From Martinezella lusitana (GTDB lineage Bacteria; Pseudomonadota; Alphaproteobacteria; Rhizobiales; Rhizobiaceae): a stretch of 64,000 bases of DNA. Made by a program: the position numbers and the translations under genes. The stretch covers positions 62,001 to 126,000 of the forward strand of contig NZ_FMAF01000010.1 of the NCBI RefSeq assembly GCF_900094565.1, written 5' to 3'. Below the pieces are notes generated by a model, which was not told the DNA's origin, ran no database searches, and saw nothing but the letters and a program-made list of their open reading frames with translations. Of this stretch, positions 35,026 to 44,798 are shown piece by piece (the stretch's first letter is position 1; every line of letters begins with the position of its first letter).

Positions 35026-35187
35026 GTGTTGCAAAATTGATAGTCTCTAGCCTTGAACACGCATTGTCGAATGGGGCGGCAAGCGAATTTGCCAATTTTC
35101 GTGGGAAGAGCCGATAGTGCAATCCCAAGCAGCTTCCACTAGGTCGGATGATCGAGGCACCGGCATATAAAAATAGGGCGCAGACAT
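35026..35187 (+). repeat. Diverged direct repeat, copy 2
   Basis: Counterpart of 32492-32651, same orientation, with near identity over the first 50 bases. The two copies bracket a 2.4-kb segment containing the DUF4189 gene, the damaged HD-GYP gene and the ISL3 remnant. The following 35188-35487 holds no gene and should contain the promoter of the ABC operon. Confidence 0.7.
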
Positions 35188-35487
35188 TATTGGAAACCAG
35201 GCCCCTGGGTCCGCGCCGGTCAATGACGAGCCGAAATCTTTACGTCGCACCGCATCGCAGCTGCTTTGCTCTCACCATTCACATTCATCGTGCCCGCGCC
35301 ATTGCGCATAAAAAAATCGGTCCGGGTGCCGCTGCCTGATTTCCGGTAGCGGTGCGGCCTGCGCGATCACCGCTCGATCAAGTGACAGATCCGCAACTTT
35401 TACTTGAACTTCTGAAGATCGAGGTTAGCTTTAATCAAGCTCTCACCGCCGCCGAATCGGCTTGAACAAACGCTAGAGTGAACACAC

Positions 35488-36489
35488 ATGACAGCTCTGA
35501 TCGAGGCGCGAGGCGTGAACAAACGCTTCCGGCAGCACAAAAGGTTTCCCGGCCTGTTGGGCGCGCTAAAGACGCTGGTGACCAGCGAATACAACGAAGT
35601 TGTAGCTGTTTCTGATATCAGTTTCGACATCGCGGCCGGCGAGGCCCTAGGTTATCTCGGCCCTAACGGCGCCGGAAAATCCACGATGATCAAAATGATG
35701 ACCGGCATTCTAGTGCCGAGCGCGGGCACGCTGTCGGTGCTCGGCCGGACGCCGCATCTGCAGCGCATAGACAATGCGCGAGAGATCGGAGTCGTTTTTG
35801 GCCAGCGCAGCCAGTTGTGGTGGGACCTGCCGCTAATCGACAGTTTTACCCTGCATCAGCGCATCTACGATATCTCCGCCGCTCGCTATGCGGATAATCT
35901 GAAGCGCTTCAGCGAGTTGCTGGATTTGACGCCCTTCCTCGACCGTGCGGTGCGCCAGCTCAGCCTTGGCCAGCGCATGCGCGCCGAAATCGTGATGTCA
36001 CTGTTACACGACCCAAAGATCCTCTTTTTGGATGAGCCGACCATCGGATTGGACGTAGTCGCCAAAGATGCCGTGCGGCGCTTTCTCGCCGAGATTAACC
36101 GAGAGCGCGGCGTCACGATCATTCTCACCACCCATGACCTGCAGGACATCGAGACCATCTGCCCGCGACTGATCATGGTCGATCATAGCAGGCTCATTTT
36201 CGACGGGGAGTTGAAGAGCTTGCGCGCCGCGTTGGGCTCGGCCCGGCGACTAACCCTCGAATTTGTCAGCGATCCCGGACCGCTACCGTTGCGAACCGCT
36301 ACACTCGTCAGCGACGAGGGCTTGCGTAAGAACTATCTCATCGAGCGGGAGGAAATATCGCTCGTCGCGGTGCTGTCGGAGGTAGGCAGCGGCCGCGGTC
36401 TTAAGGACGTAGCGCTGCACGAGCCCGACATCGAAGAGGTCATCCGCACCTTCTACCAGCGCCGCAACGCCGAGGCCCTGGCATCATGA
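35488..36489 (+). CDS. ABC exporter ATP-binding protein (ABC-2 type)
   Basis: A 333-residue ATPase with an extended C-terminus. Walker A is LGPNGAGKSTMIKMMTG (about residue 65), followed by Q-loop region GVVFGQRSQLWWDLPLIDSF, signature LSLGQRMRAE, Walker B ILFLDEPTIGLD and H-loop LTTHDLQDIE. The roughly 90-residue tail after the H-loop is typical of the COG4586 group. Its stop overlaps the start of the next gene (ATGA), and two ABC-2 permeases follow, giving a complete exporter. Members of this arrangement have been linked to export of toxic cations such as viologens, but the substrate here is unproven. Confidence 0.92.
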   Translation: MTALIEARGVNKRFRQHKRFPGLLGALKTLVTSEYNEVVAVSDISFDIAAGEALGYLGPNGAGKSTMIKMMTGILVPSAGTLSVLGRTPHLQRIDNAREIGVVFGQRSQLWWDLPLIDSFTLHQRIYDISAARYADNLKRFSELLDLTPFLDRAVRQLSLGQRMRAEIVMSLLHDPKILFLDEPTIGLDVVAKDAVRRFLAEINRERGVTIILTTHDLQDIETICPRLIMVDHSRLIFDGELKSLRAALGSARRLTLEFVSDPGPLPLRTATLVSDEGLRKNYLIEREEISLVAVLSEVGSGRGLKDVALHEPDIEEVIRTFYQRRNAEALAS

Positions 36490-37286
36490 GCGCCTATTTC
36501 GCCTTCGCCCGCAGCGCCTTCCACTCGCAGCTCGCCTACCGTAACGAAGTATGGGCCAACATCTTCGGCAAACTCGTGCAGGTCTTCGCGCGTGTCGCCA
36601 TCTGGCAGGCAGCTTATGCGGGCGTGAGCGCAACCATGGTCGACGGGGTCTCCCTGCAACAAATGGTGACCTATGCCCTACTGGGCGGCGCTGTAATGGG
36701 CGCGACCCGCCCTGAAAGAATCATCGGCGAGATCGGCCGGTCGCTGAAGACCGGCGACGTGGTGGTCTGGCTGCTCAAGCCCCTGTCCTATCCGCTCTAT
36801 CTGTTCGCCAATGAATGCGGAAGCTTTGGCTATCGCCTAATGACGCAGGTCATTCCAACCGTCGCCTTCACCGCGTTGTTTTACGGCATGCTGGCGCCGG
36901 CGAGCTTGTTTCACGCCCTGATGTTCATCGCCTTTTGGGCGCTGTCCTTTACACTGCTGTTCCTCATGTCGGCGCTCTTCGGCCTCATCGCCTTCTGGCT
37001 GATGACGAGCTTCTCGCTTGATTGGATCCTGGGCGCCCTGCTGCAATTATTCTCAGGTCTGCTGGTGCCGTTCTGGTTCTTTCCTGAGCCACTGGCCACG
37101 GCTGCCCGCCACCTGCCCTTCGCCTGGGTGGTCTATTATCCCAACGCCGTCTATCTCGGCAGGCTTTCCACTGCCGATGTCTGGCTCAATCTCGGCCTGG
37201 GCCTTGGTTGGACCGTATTGTTTCTTGTTGGCGTTCTTTGGCTTTGGCGCCTTGCCTCCGGCCGCATCACCGTGCAGGGAGGTTGA
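36486..37286 (+). CDS. ABC-2 type permease 1
   Basis: A 266-residue membrane protein with six hydrophobic segments (for example LMFIAFWALSFTLLFLMSAL) and a long amphipathic start (YFAFARSAFHSQLAYRNEVW) usual for the COG4587 permeases paired with COG4586 ATPases. GLLVPFWFFPEPLATAARHL, near residue 200, is the family's conserved re-entrant segment. It overlaps the ATPase gene by four bases and ends two bases before the GTG of the second permease. Confidence 0.88.
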   Translation: MSAYFAFARSAFHSQLAYRNEVWANIFGKLVQVFARVAIWQAAYAGVSATMVDGVSLQQMVTYALLGGAVMGATRPERIIGEIGRSLKTGDVVVWLLKPLSYPLYLFANECGSFGYRLMTQVIPTVAFTALFYGMLAPASLFHALMFIAFWALSFTLLFLMSALFGLIAFWLMTSFSLDWILGALLQLFSGLLVPFWFFPEPLATAARHLPFAWVVYYPNAVYLGRLSTADVWLNLGLGLGWTVLFLVGVLWLWRLASGRITVQGG

Positions 37287-37288
37287 TC

Positions 37289-38092
37289 GTGCTGCGTCAT
37301 CACCTGCGCATCCTTCCGCTGCTGGTCCGGATGTATATCCGATCAAAGATGGAGTATCGCGGCGCCTTCTGGCTCGACCGTTTTGCGCAGATCCTCTCCT
37401 ATGCCAGCGTCTTCGCTACCATTGGAATCCTGCTTGCCCGCTTCGACACACTCGGCGGCTGGACCTGGCCGGAGCTGGCACTATTGTTCAGTTTCCAACT
37501 GCTTGCTTATTCGCTCGGGGCTGCGATGAGCTTCGTGCAACTGCGCGACCTTGAAGAACTGGTGCGGCTCGGCACCTACGACACCTTGCTGGTCAAGCCC
37601 TTCAGCCCTTGGGCCTATCTAGTCTTTTCCGGGCTCAATATCGGCTACGCCGGCCACGTCATCCTCGCGGTGGCGTTGATGGGTTGGGCCGTTCTGTCCG
37701 TCGACTTCGCCTGGTCGGTTTGGTCCGCGTCGTTCCTCGTTGCCGCGCTCCTCAGCGCGACGCTGCTGACGGCTGCACTCATCACCATTATCGGCGCCAC
37801 GGCGCTGATATGGGTGCGCTCCAACCACCTGTTCTCGATTTTCTTCGGGTTTTGGGAATTAACGCGTTACCCACTCAACATTTTTCCCGGCGGCATCCAG
37901 ACCATCCTCATCACCGCAGTTCCGCTCGCGCTCACAAGCTCGGTCCCGGTCGCCGCCCTGCTGCACAAACCGATCCCGATCCTCGGAGACTGGGGTGGGC
38001 TTGTGGCTCTCCTCGCTGGCCCGATCTGGGTCGTGCTGGCCGTGGTTTACTGGCGGTATGCCAACAGCAAATACCAAGGCGCCGGCAGCTAA
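37289..38092 (+). CDS. ABC-2 type permease 2
   Basis: About 267 residues from the GTG at 37289, chosen because GGGAGG lies six bases upstream. Six membrane segments; the start (RILPLLVRMYIRSKMEYRGA) and the YPLNIFPGGIQTILITAVPL segment match the COG3694 partner permease of this exporter type. The two permeases together are expected to form the heterodimeric channel driven by the ATPase at 35488. Confidence 0.87.
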   Translation: MLRHHLRILPLLVRMYIRSKMEYRGAFWLDRFAQILSYASVFATIGILLARFDTLGGWTWPELALLFSFQLLAYSLGAAMSFVQLRDLEELVRLGTYDTLLVKPFSPWAYLVFSGLNIGYAGHVILAVALMGWAVLSVDFAWSVWSASFLVAALLSATLLTAALITIIGATALIWVRSNHLFSIFFGFWELTRYPLNIFPGGIQTILITAVPLALTSSVPVAALLHKPIPILGDWGGLVALLAGPIWVVLAVVYWRYANSKYQGAGS

Positions 38093-38293
38093 TTGATCAG
38101 CGGGATAAACATCAAAAATCTGCGCGTAAATCGGCCACAGACGATAGAAACTCGAGCTGCAGGTCTTGAAGAGGATCGAACCAGGGACGTAGATTCACAG
38201 CTGCTGGAACGATCGAAAAATGTGAAACGCTTACGTCTCGTTCTCTAAAAGCATATCGGGAAAGTCAACACTCCCGACACCGTCTGCCGTCAT

Positions 38294-39502
38294 TTACCGA
38301 GGCTCCTTGAACTCGAATACCCCAGGCACAGCGAAGGCAAATACGGGGAGCACCAAGACAATAATGCCGACCCAGAGGAGAGCCGGTTCCTGACCGATCG
38401 CCAACAACAGACTCGGCATCGCGGCAAGCGCAAGTGGCGCGGCCCCATAGGAAACCAGGAAATCGATCGAGGACACCCGCCCCAACATATCCTTGGGGAT
38501 CTGGTTCTGGATCGCCGTGAACCACGGGATGTTGAACAATTCGATTCCGACGCCACCAAGGAAGTAGCTGATAACAATCAGCGTCGCCGAATGACTATAG
38601 AGCGAAAGCGGCACTAACCCATAAAGTGACAGACCAAAGAACGCCAGGATGCCGGGCCGAGACATGCGAAAGCTTCCAACAAGAAGTCCTCCTGCAAGAG
38701 CGCCGATGGAATATGCACCCAGCGCAATGCCAATGAAGGCATCGCCGCCAAGGTCGGTCCGGCTGACGACTGGCAACGTCAATTGCTGAATACTGTTTCC
38801 AAGCCCAAGCCAGACCAATAACACCGCCAAACCAGTGATGAACCAGCGGTGACGAAAGGCCTCCGCCAGGCCGTCACGATAGTCTGCCAGAAAACTTGTG
38901 GAAGCTCGCTCGCCAAACGGCTGTCGACCGGCGAGCCGACGCTGAAGCCCGAATACGATTGCCGCTGACAATGCCCACAGGAGAGACGCCGCCCACAGAC
39001 CGAACCTTGCCCCAAAACTGGCATGCATGGCCACAGCGAGAAGAGGGCCGGCTGTCAGGGCGATACGGAAACTGAGCGTCGTCAAGGCATTTGCGCTTTG
39101 TCGCAGTTCCGGCGGGATCACGTCGGCGATCGTCGCTTGATAGGCACTTCGAAATATCCCCTCGCCGGCGCCCGAGAAAAACAGGCAGCCAGAAATCGCG
39201 TCGATCCTGTCATGAAAGAACAATGCAATCGCAAGGGTCGACGCACTGCGAAGCGCCGACGCCGCGCAGAGGACTTTCTGGCGCGGCAGTCGGTCGGCGA
39301 AGTAGCCGCCGGCAACGGCACCGACGACGAAGCCTAGTGTTCTGACCGACAGTGCGATGCCGAGATCAGCGATGCCATCGTGCCAGTCGAGGATCATCAA
39401 GGTGAGGATCGTCGGCAGGATGGCGGTCGCCGCCACAGAAACCGAATAGCTGACCCAAATGCCGGCAAAGACCGTATTGCGGAGCGGCTGGAGAATTTGC
39501 AT
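38294..39502 (-). CDS. MFS transporter, MFS_3/EntS-like
   Basis: A 402-residue protein with 12 predicted helices. The N-terminus FAGIWVSYSVSVAATAILPT, the loop GGYFADRLPRQKVL and the ALTTLSFRIALTAGPLLAV region are typical of the MFS_3 group, which includes siderophore and macrolide exporters. It is last in the minus-strand run that includes the M20 hydrolase and the amino-acid ABC system, starting 83 bases after the hydrolase stop. It may export a product or inhibitor of that pathway, which is inference. Confidence 0.85.
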   Translation of the reverse strand: MQILQPLRNTVFAGIWVSYSVSVAATAILPTILTLMILDWHDGIADLGIALSVRTLGFVVGAVAGGYFADRLPRQKVLCAASALRSASTLAIALFFHDRIDAISGCLFFSGAGEGIFRSAYQATIADVIPPELRQSANALTTLSFRIALTAGPLLAVAMHASFGARFGLWAASLLWALSAAIVFGLQRRLAGRQPFGERASTSFLADYRDGLAEAFRHRWFITGLAVLLVWLGLGNSIQQLTLPVVSRTDLGGDAFIGIALGAYSIGALAGGLLVGSFRMSRPGILAFFGLSLYGLVPLSLYSHSATLIVISYFLGGVGIELFNIPWFTAIQNQIPKDMLGRVSSIDFLVSYGAAPLALAAMPSLLLAIGQEPALLWVGIIVLVLPVFAFAVPGVFEFKEPR

Positions 39503-39584
39503 GGGATGCTCAAAAGACTGAAGGAGAACGGGATATCAAGCGAATGCCGCCGCAGATAGCACCAAGACGACTGTGGCCTCTCGT

Positions 39585-40919
39585 TCAGGAGGCCTTCAGC
39601 ACCCGGTCGAGAACCCTGACGCCGAACGCCAACGCGTCAACCGGTATGCGCTCGTTGACCGCGTGAAACAGGCCCCAATAGTCGAAATCAGCCGGTACCC
39701 GCATGGGTACAAAACCGTAGCCATGGATGCCGATCTTCGACAGAAGCTTGTTGTCCGTTCCGCCGGGAAGAAGATACGGAATGGCGGTACCGTCTGCGTC
39801 TTCCGCCCGGATCGCCGCGCACATTTTCTCCATCAAAGGCCCGTCTACGGGAGATTCGATTGTCCATCCGAAGGTCCATTCGATATCGATCCCCGGTCCA
39901 ACGAGCTCTGTGACCTGTTGTACGAACTCGTCTTTCGTTCCCGGCAAGACCCGCCCGTCGATGATCGCTTCGGCGCTGGATGGGATGACGTTTCGCTTGT
40001 AGCCGCCGTTGATCATCGTCGGATTGGCAGTGTTTCGAAGCGATGCCCTGATCGTGGAGGCGAAGAAACCCAGCTGGTCGAGCTGCTCGTCGATCCTGTC
40101 ATCCTCGAATTTGGTGTCGAGAAGCGTCTCAAGCCCTTCCAACAGCGCGTTCAGGTGCGGCGTTCGGTGGATGGGAAATTCGTGAGTGCCGATGCGCTCG
40201 ACCGCCGCGGCAAGCCGCGTCACTGCATTGTCATCATTGACGAGCGCGCCGTGACCCGCCGTACCGCGCGCCGTCAGCTTGATACGAGCTACGCCTTTTT
40301 CGGCCGTCGCAAGGGGATAAGCTCGCTTGCCGTTCGGAAGTGTGATGGAGAAACCGCCGACCTCGCTGATGGCTTCGGACGCGCCATTGAACAGGTGCCG
40401 CTCCTTTTCGGTGAGCCACGCGGAGCCGTAGACGCTGCCGTTCTCTTCGTCGGCGAACCACATGAAGATGATATCGCGCTTCGGAACGAATTTATTCCGG
40501 GCGATTGATCTGACTAGCGCCAGCATGATGCCTGCCATGTTCTTCATATCGACCGCGCCGCGGCCGTAGAGCATGCCGTTGCGGATTTCTCCGGAGAACG
40601 GCGGGACCGACCATTCCGTCTCGTCGGCCGGCACGACGTCAAGATGCGCGTGCAGAATAAGCGCCGGCTGGGATTTGTCGCTGCCATCAATGCGGCAAAC
40701 GACATTGGCTCGGCCGGCGATCGGCTCTATGTAAGTCGAGGCTAGGCCAACTTCGGTCAGTCGATCCCGGATGTAACGCGCCGCTATGGCTTCCCCATCA
40801 CCCATCGTCTGCGGATCGCCTGTGTTGACCGACCTGATGCGGATGAGGTCGCGGACGAAATCCACTGCTTCCGTCTCTGCGACGCTCGTCGCTGCTTGTG
40901 TGGAGACCGAGGTTTGCAT
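39585..40919 (-). CDS. M20-family amidohydrolase/peptidase
   Basis: A 444-residue zinc hydrolase of the ArgE/DapE/carboxypeptidase-G2 group. The metal-site motifs are visible: LILHAHLDVVPADETEW (HxD), GRGAVDMKNMAG (bridging Asp) and MWFADEENGSVYG (EE). The dimerisation domain with GTAGHGAL follows, and a late His in the GGTDNKLLSK region closes the site. It removes acyl or aminoacyl groups from N-acylated amino acids or small peptides. The gene follows the ABC ATPase on the same strand. A pathway of uptake, deacylation and C-S cleavage (see 44862) is plausible but inferred. Confidence 0.9.
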   Translation of the reverse strand: MQTSVSTQAATSVAETEAVDFVRDLIRIRSVNTGDPQTMGDGEAIAARYIRDRLTEVGLASTYIEPIAGRANVVCRIDGSDKSQPALILHAHLDVVPADETEWSVPPFSGEIRNGMLYGRGAVDMKNMAGIMLALVRSIARNKFVPKRDIIFMWFADEENGSVYGSAWLTEKERHLFNGASEAISEVGGFSITLPNGKRAYPLATAEKGVARIKLTARGTAGHGALVNDDNAVTRLAAAVERIGTHEFPIHRTPHLNALLEGLETLLDTKFEDDRIDEQLDQLGFFASTIRASLRNTANPTMINGGYKRNVIPSSAEAIIDGRVLPGTKDEFVQQVTELVGPGIDIEWTFGWTIESPVDGPLMEKMCAAIRAEDADGTAIPYLLPGGTDNKLLSKIGIHGYGFVPMRVPADFDYWGLFHAVNERIPVDALAFGVRVLDRVLKAS

Positions 40920-40998
40920 GATGTTCTACCTTTCAGATTTTTAAGCGATGGCGCGGTTTCGCCCGGAGCCTCACCGCCTGGTCCAATGGGTATCGGCG

Positions 40999-41784
40999 TC
41001 AGAGGACCTTTGACAGGAAAGCCTGCGTTCTTGGGTTCTTCGGCGCATCGAGAACCTGCTGGGGGCTTCCCGCCTCGACGATCCGGCCCTGATCCATGAA
41101 CACGACCGTGTCGGCAACCTCGCGGGCAAAGCCGATCTCGTGGGTCACAACGATCATGGTCATGCCCGAGGTCGCCAATGCCTTCATGACGTCGAGGACT
41201 TCACCGACAAGCTCGGGATCAAGCGCCGAGGTCGGCTCGTCGAACAGGAGTACTTCAGGCTCCATCGCCATTGCCCTTGCGATCGCAACACGCTGTTGCT
41301 GTCCGCCGGAGAGTTGCGCCGGGTATTGATAGGCGCGGTCGGCAAGGCCAACGCGCTCCAGCAGCGCCAGGCCAAGAGGTCGAGCTGCCTTCCGGGGTAT
41401 GCCTTTGACATGGACCGGGCCCTCCAGCACGTTCTCCAATGCCGTCATGTGCGGGAACAGGTTGAACCGCTGGAAGACCATGCCGATATTGCGGCGCTGC
41501 GCGGCAATCGCGCCCGGCTTCAGGCAATAGAGGCGTCCCTGTCTTTCCTCGCAGCCTATCAATTGGCCGTTGACCCGGATGCGGCCGGCACCGATCGTTT
41601 CGAGGTGATTGACGCAACGCAAAAGGGTCGACTTTCCTGAGCCGGACGGGCCGATGACCACGCAGACCTCGCCGCGCCGGACTTTGAGGTTGACGTCGAA
41701 GAGTACCTGAAACTCACCGAAGAATTTGTGCACGCCTTGAACCTCGACGCAGGGAGACAAGGAAATGTTCGCAGCTGCGGTCAT
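40999..41784 (-). CDS. Polar amino-acid ABC transporter, ATP-binding protein
   Basis: A 261-residue ATPase of the GlnQ/HisP group: Walker A GPSGSGKSTLLRCVNHLE, Q-loop MVFQRFNLFPHMTALENVL, signature LSGGQQQRVAIARA, Walker B VLLFDEPTSALDPE and H-loop IVVTHEIGFA. Its start overlaps the permease stop by four bases. With the permease and the binding protein it makes a complete importer. Confidence 0.93.
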   Translation of the reverse strand: MTAAANISLSPCVEVQGVHKFFGEFQVLFDVNLKVRRGEVCVVIGPSGSGKSTLLRCVNHLETIGAGRIRVNGQLIGCEERQGRLYCLKPGAIAAQRRNIGMVFQRFNLFPHMTALENVLEGPVHVKGIPRKAARPLGLALLERVGLADRAYQYPAQLSGGQQQRVAIARAMAMEPEVLLFDEPTSALDPELVGEVLDVMKALATSGMTMIVVTHEIGFAREVADTVVFMDQGRIVEAGSPQQVLDAPKNPRTQAFLSKVL

Positions 41785-42671
41785 TGGCTTTCCTTCGCCT
41801 GGATCTTGATGGTCGTGCGGTCGAGACCGCGGCCGAAATACCGTTCAAGGTAGGATTGGCCCCACATCAGAATGGTCGTGATCGTCAGGTACCAGAGCCC
41901 AGCCACAACCAGGAGCGGGATCGGCATGTACAGACGATTCGAAATCGTATTGGCGGCAAATGTCAGGTCGTAGGCAAAGGGGACGGCCAGGACCAGCGAC
42001 GTGGTCTTCAACATGCCGATGGTCTCGTTGCCCGTCGGTGGAATGATCATTCGCATCGCCTGCGGGATGACGATGCGGAACATGATCTTCATGCGCCGCA
42101 TCCCCAGAGCCTCTGCGGCTTCGGTCTGTCCGCCATCGACCGCCTTGAAACCGGCCCGAAAGATTTCGGCAAGATAGGCCGATTCGTTAAAGGCGAGACC
42201 GGCGATCGCCGCCAATGCGGGCGTAAGGACATCCTTGGTGCGAAGGTCGAACAACGCCCCTGTTACCGGCAAGTTCAAGGAGATGCGGGGATAAAGCACC
42301 GCGAGCAGGCCCCAGAAGACAAGCTGCGTATAGACCGGCGTGCCGCGAAAGAACCAGACCCACAGCCAGCTCAGCACGGACAGGACCGGGTTGCCGGAAT
42401 CCCGCATGATGACCAGCGTGCCGGCGATCGCGATCGACACCGCCATCGCCACCACGGTAATGATCAGCGTCCAACCGACCCCTCGAACAATCTGCTGGTC
42501 AAACAGATATTGAATGACAATATCCCAGTGAAAGTTGGGGTTGGTGGCGACACTGTTTGCGACGCCCAGTGCGATCGCGACAAGGCAGGCCGTCAGGACC
42601 CATCGACCGTAGTGGCGCACCGGTATCGGCTTGTTCAACTCAATCGCTTCATTCTGGATTTGCGATGTCAT
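41781..42671 (-). CDS. Polar amino-acid ABC transporter, permease
   Basis: A 296-residue HisMQ-type permease. A roughly 60-residue N-terminal extension precedes the transport domain; RGVGWTLIITVVAMAVSIAI, FFRGTPVYTQLVFWG and the EAA loop TEAAEALGMRRMKIMFRIVI are clear. A single permease gene suggests a homodimeric channel. It lies between the binding protein and the overlapping ATPase gene. Confidence 0.92.
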   Translation of the reverse strand: MTSQIQNEAIELNKPIPVRHYGRWVLTACLVAIALGVANSVATNPNFHWDIVIQYLFDQQIVRGVGWTLIITVVAMAVSIAIAGTLVIMRDSGNPVLSVLSWLWVWFFRGTPVYTQLVFWGLLAVLYPRISLNLPVTGALFDLRTKDVLTPALAAIAGLAFNESAYLAEIFRAGFKAVDGGQTEAAEALGMRRMKIMFRIVIPQAMRMIIPPTGNETIGMLKTTSLVLAVPFAYDLTFAANTISNRLYMPIPLLVVAGLWYLTITTILMWGQSYLERYFGRGLDRTTIKIQAKESQ

Positions 42672-42746
42672 GCTGTTATTTCCTTTGTCGCGATCATCCG
42701 GAACGGCAAGCGTTCTCCAAGCCGCTTCCGGATCATGCTGGGCGAC

Positions 42747-43652
42747 CTATTCCGAAACCTTCGGGTTGACTTCAGCCTTGTCGACGGCTGCGGATACGAT
42801 GCCCCACTTCGTCAAGATCTTTTGATAGGTTCCGTCAGCGATGAGTTGATTGATCGCATCCGCAACCAATTGTGCCCAGGCGGTCTGGCCCTTGGCGACA
42901 GCGATCCCGTTTGGCGACGGATAGGTGATCGCACCGATCGTTTCGAGCTGCCCGTTGGTCTGCTTGACAGCGTAGCCGATATTGGTCGAACCGGCATAAA
43001 CAGCGTCGACCGCGCCATTGATGAGGCGGGTCACGAGATCGGTCTGCTTGGGCATGGAGATCAATTCGATCGCCTTCTTCTTGGCGGCGACACAATCGTC
43101 GCTAAAGCCCTTAACGGCTTTTTCGCCCGTGGAACCGGTTTGAACACCAACAGCCTTTCCACATGGATCGTCCGGATTGAATTTCGCGGGATTGCCGGCC
43201 TGGATCGCCCACTGCTTGCCGGCGTTGAAGTAGCTGATGAAGTCGACCGCCTTGTAGCGCTCGTTGGTGATCGTGAAAGCGGATATGCCAAGATCGTAGC
43301 GCGGACCGATGGCCGGCAGGATGCTGTCGAATTGTGCCGTCAGAAATTCGAGCTTGAGGCCGAGCTTCTGCGCGATCGCCTTGGCAAGGTCGACGTCGAT
43401 ACCCTCAGGTGTCTGGCCATCGTCGCCACCCAGGAATTCTGCGGGGGGATAGGTGGTATCGGAGCCGATGGTCAGCACGCCCTTCGCAGCGATCTCCGTC
43501 GGTAGTCGCGCGATGAGCGCACTGTCTTTCGAGATGGAAGCGGCGTCAAAGTCGTCGGCGGCGTACGCAAGCGGCGATGCAAGCGAGAGCGGAAGGGCAA
43601 GCAAAGCGGGCGCGAGCCTCGCAAAAGTGATGCGTCGGAGTATCTGTTGCAT
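42747..43652 (-). CDS. Amino-acid ABC transporter substrate-binding protein
   Basis: About 301 residues from the ATG at 43652, which begins a normal signal peptide (APALLALPLSLASPLAYA); the frame opens further upstream without meaning. The family-3 solute-binding fold is clear: KGVLTIGSDTTYPPAEFLGG, GIDVDLAKAIAQKLGLKLEF, GISAFTITNERYKAVDFISY, and VGVQTGSTGEKAVKGF. Cys in DDPCGKAVG and FSDDCVAAKK may form a disulfide. Ligand is a polar or modified amino acid; the neighbouring M20 and C-S lyase-like enzymes hint at an N-acylated or S-substituted one. Confidence 0.92.
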   Translation of the reverse strand: MQQILRRITFARLAPALLALPLSLASPLAYAADDFDAASISKDSALIARLPTEIAAKGVLTIGSDTTYPPAEFLGGDDGQTPEGIDVDLAKAIAQKLGLKLEFLTAQFDSILPAIGPRYDLGISAFTITNERYKAVDFISYFNAGKQWAIQAGNPAKFNPDDPCGKAVGVQTGSTGEKAVKGFSDDCVAAKKKAIELISMPKQTDLVTRLINGAVDAVYAGSTNIGYAVKQTNGQLETIGAITYPSPNGIAVAKGQTAWAQLVADAINQLIADGTYQKILTKWGIVSAAVDKAEVNPKVSE

Positions 43653-43802
43653 GATCCTGTTCCCTTGTCTGGAGATCCTGCCTTGCCTCGTTGTGTTTTG
43701 CCGAGGTCTCGTTGGCATTGCCGCGATAGTATGATTTCGCGCGGACAGAACAAGGCAAGCCACCGCATGACATGATGCGTCAGGATTATGAACTTGAGCG
43801 GA

Positions 43803-44735
43803 TCAGCGGGATTCCATCAGCGCCGTTATGAAGTCGCGCACGAGCAGCGACTTGGGCTTGTCCGGTGGCAGGATCAGCAGCGTCTTGACCTCGACGGCGG
43901 GCTCAAAGGGACGAAGAACCACGCGCGATTTGTCGAGAGTGCTGACAACATAGGGGCTAACGAGGCCGATACCCACCCCTTCGGTCACAAGGGCACAGAC
44001 TGTCGACGCATAGATGGTCTCGACGGCGATATTAAGTTTGATGCCGGCATCAGCAACGATATTATCCAGGCGCTGGCGCGCCCGGTCTTCCGGTACATAT
44101 GCGATGAAGGCATGACCATCGAGGTCGGTTGGCCGAATAGTCTGCTTTTCGGCAAGCGGGTGCCCGGTCGGCATCGCAATCATTGCTTGCGGCGACAGAA
44201 ATAGCTGATGCGTTACGCCGGTGAGGTCGATTTCATCGGCCGCAAGACCGACATCGAACTGACCGGATGCGACCAGATCACGGACATCGCGAGAAAGCAG
44301 GACATGAAAGGTGATGCTGATGTCGGGATGCTTCAGTCTGAAGCGCCCAATCGCCCGCGGAACCAATGTGGACCCCAGCAACGACAGAGAGGCAACCCGG
44401 AGTCCGCCCGTTCCCTGATCGCGGATACGGGCCGCCTCCGCGCGGATCGTATCCAAACCCCTATAAGAGGCTTCAATGGACTTGTAGAGCCGCCATGCCT
44501 CGGGCGTCGGCACCAACCGTTGGCGGATCCGGTCAAACAGCCGGAAGCCAAGCCCACGCTCCATCTCGGCCAAGGCACGGCTTGCCGCCGGTTGGGTGAT
44601 GCCAAGCTGATCGGCGGCTTTCGACGCGGTTCCGGCTCGCATGACGGCTGCAAAGATCTCAATTTGCCTGTGGTTCAATGAGGAGGCCCTATCAAGAGAT
44701 GTGATGCCCAACAGATAGAGCCTCGGCGCGTTCAT
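43803..44735 (-). CDS. LysR-family regulator of the adjacent amino-acid cluster
   Basis: About 310 residues from the ATG at 44735 (MNAPRLYLLGITSLDRASSL). The HTH is LNHRQIEIFAAVMRAGTASK, AADQLGITQPAASRALAEME, the OccR/NocR/CysB-like pattern often regulating amino-acid or opine transport. The effector domain follows from about residue 95. It lies immediately upstream of the binding-protein gene and is probably the activator of that operon. It closely resembles in style the LysR at 60754, which sits in the other amino-acid cluster. Confidence 0.9.
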   Translation of the reverse strand: MNAPRLYLLGITSLDRASSLNHRQIEIFAAVMRAGTASKAADQLGITQPAASRALAEMERGLGFRLFDRIRQRLVPTPEAWRLYKSIEASYRGLDTIRAEAARIRDQGTGGLRVASLSLLGSTLVPRAIGRFRLKHPDISITFHVLLSRDVRDLVASGQFDVGLAADEIDLTGVTHQLFLSPQAMIAMPTGHPLAEKQTIRPTDLDGHAFIAYVPEDRARQRLDNIVADAGIKLNIAVETIYASTVCALVTEGVGIGLVSPYVVSTLDKSRVVLRPFEPAVEVKTLLILPPDKPKSLLVRDFITALMESR

Positions 44736-44798
44736 GTCACGGTCGGGGCGACTGCCTTGGTGCAAATGCAGGCTGCCATAGGAGACCAAACGCGCAAC

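Noticed and set aside
41784..43505. A 573-codon plus-strand reading frame
   Set aside because: It lies opposite the ABC permease and binding-protein genes, which have clear family motifs; long antisense frames are common in GC-rich DNA and this one shows no family sequence.
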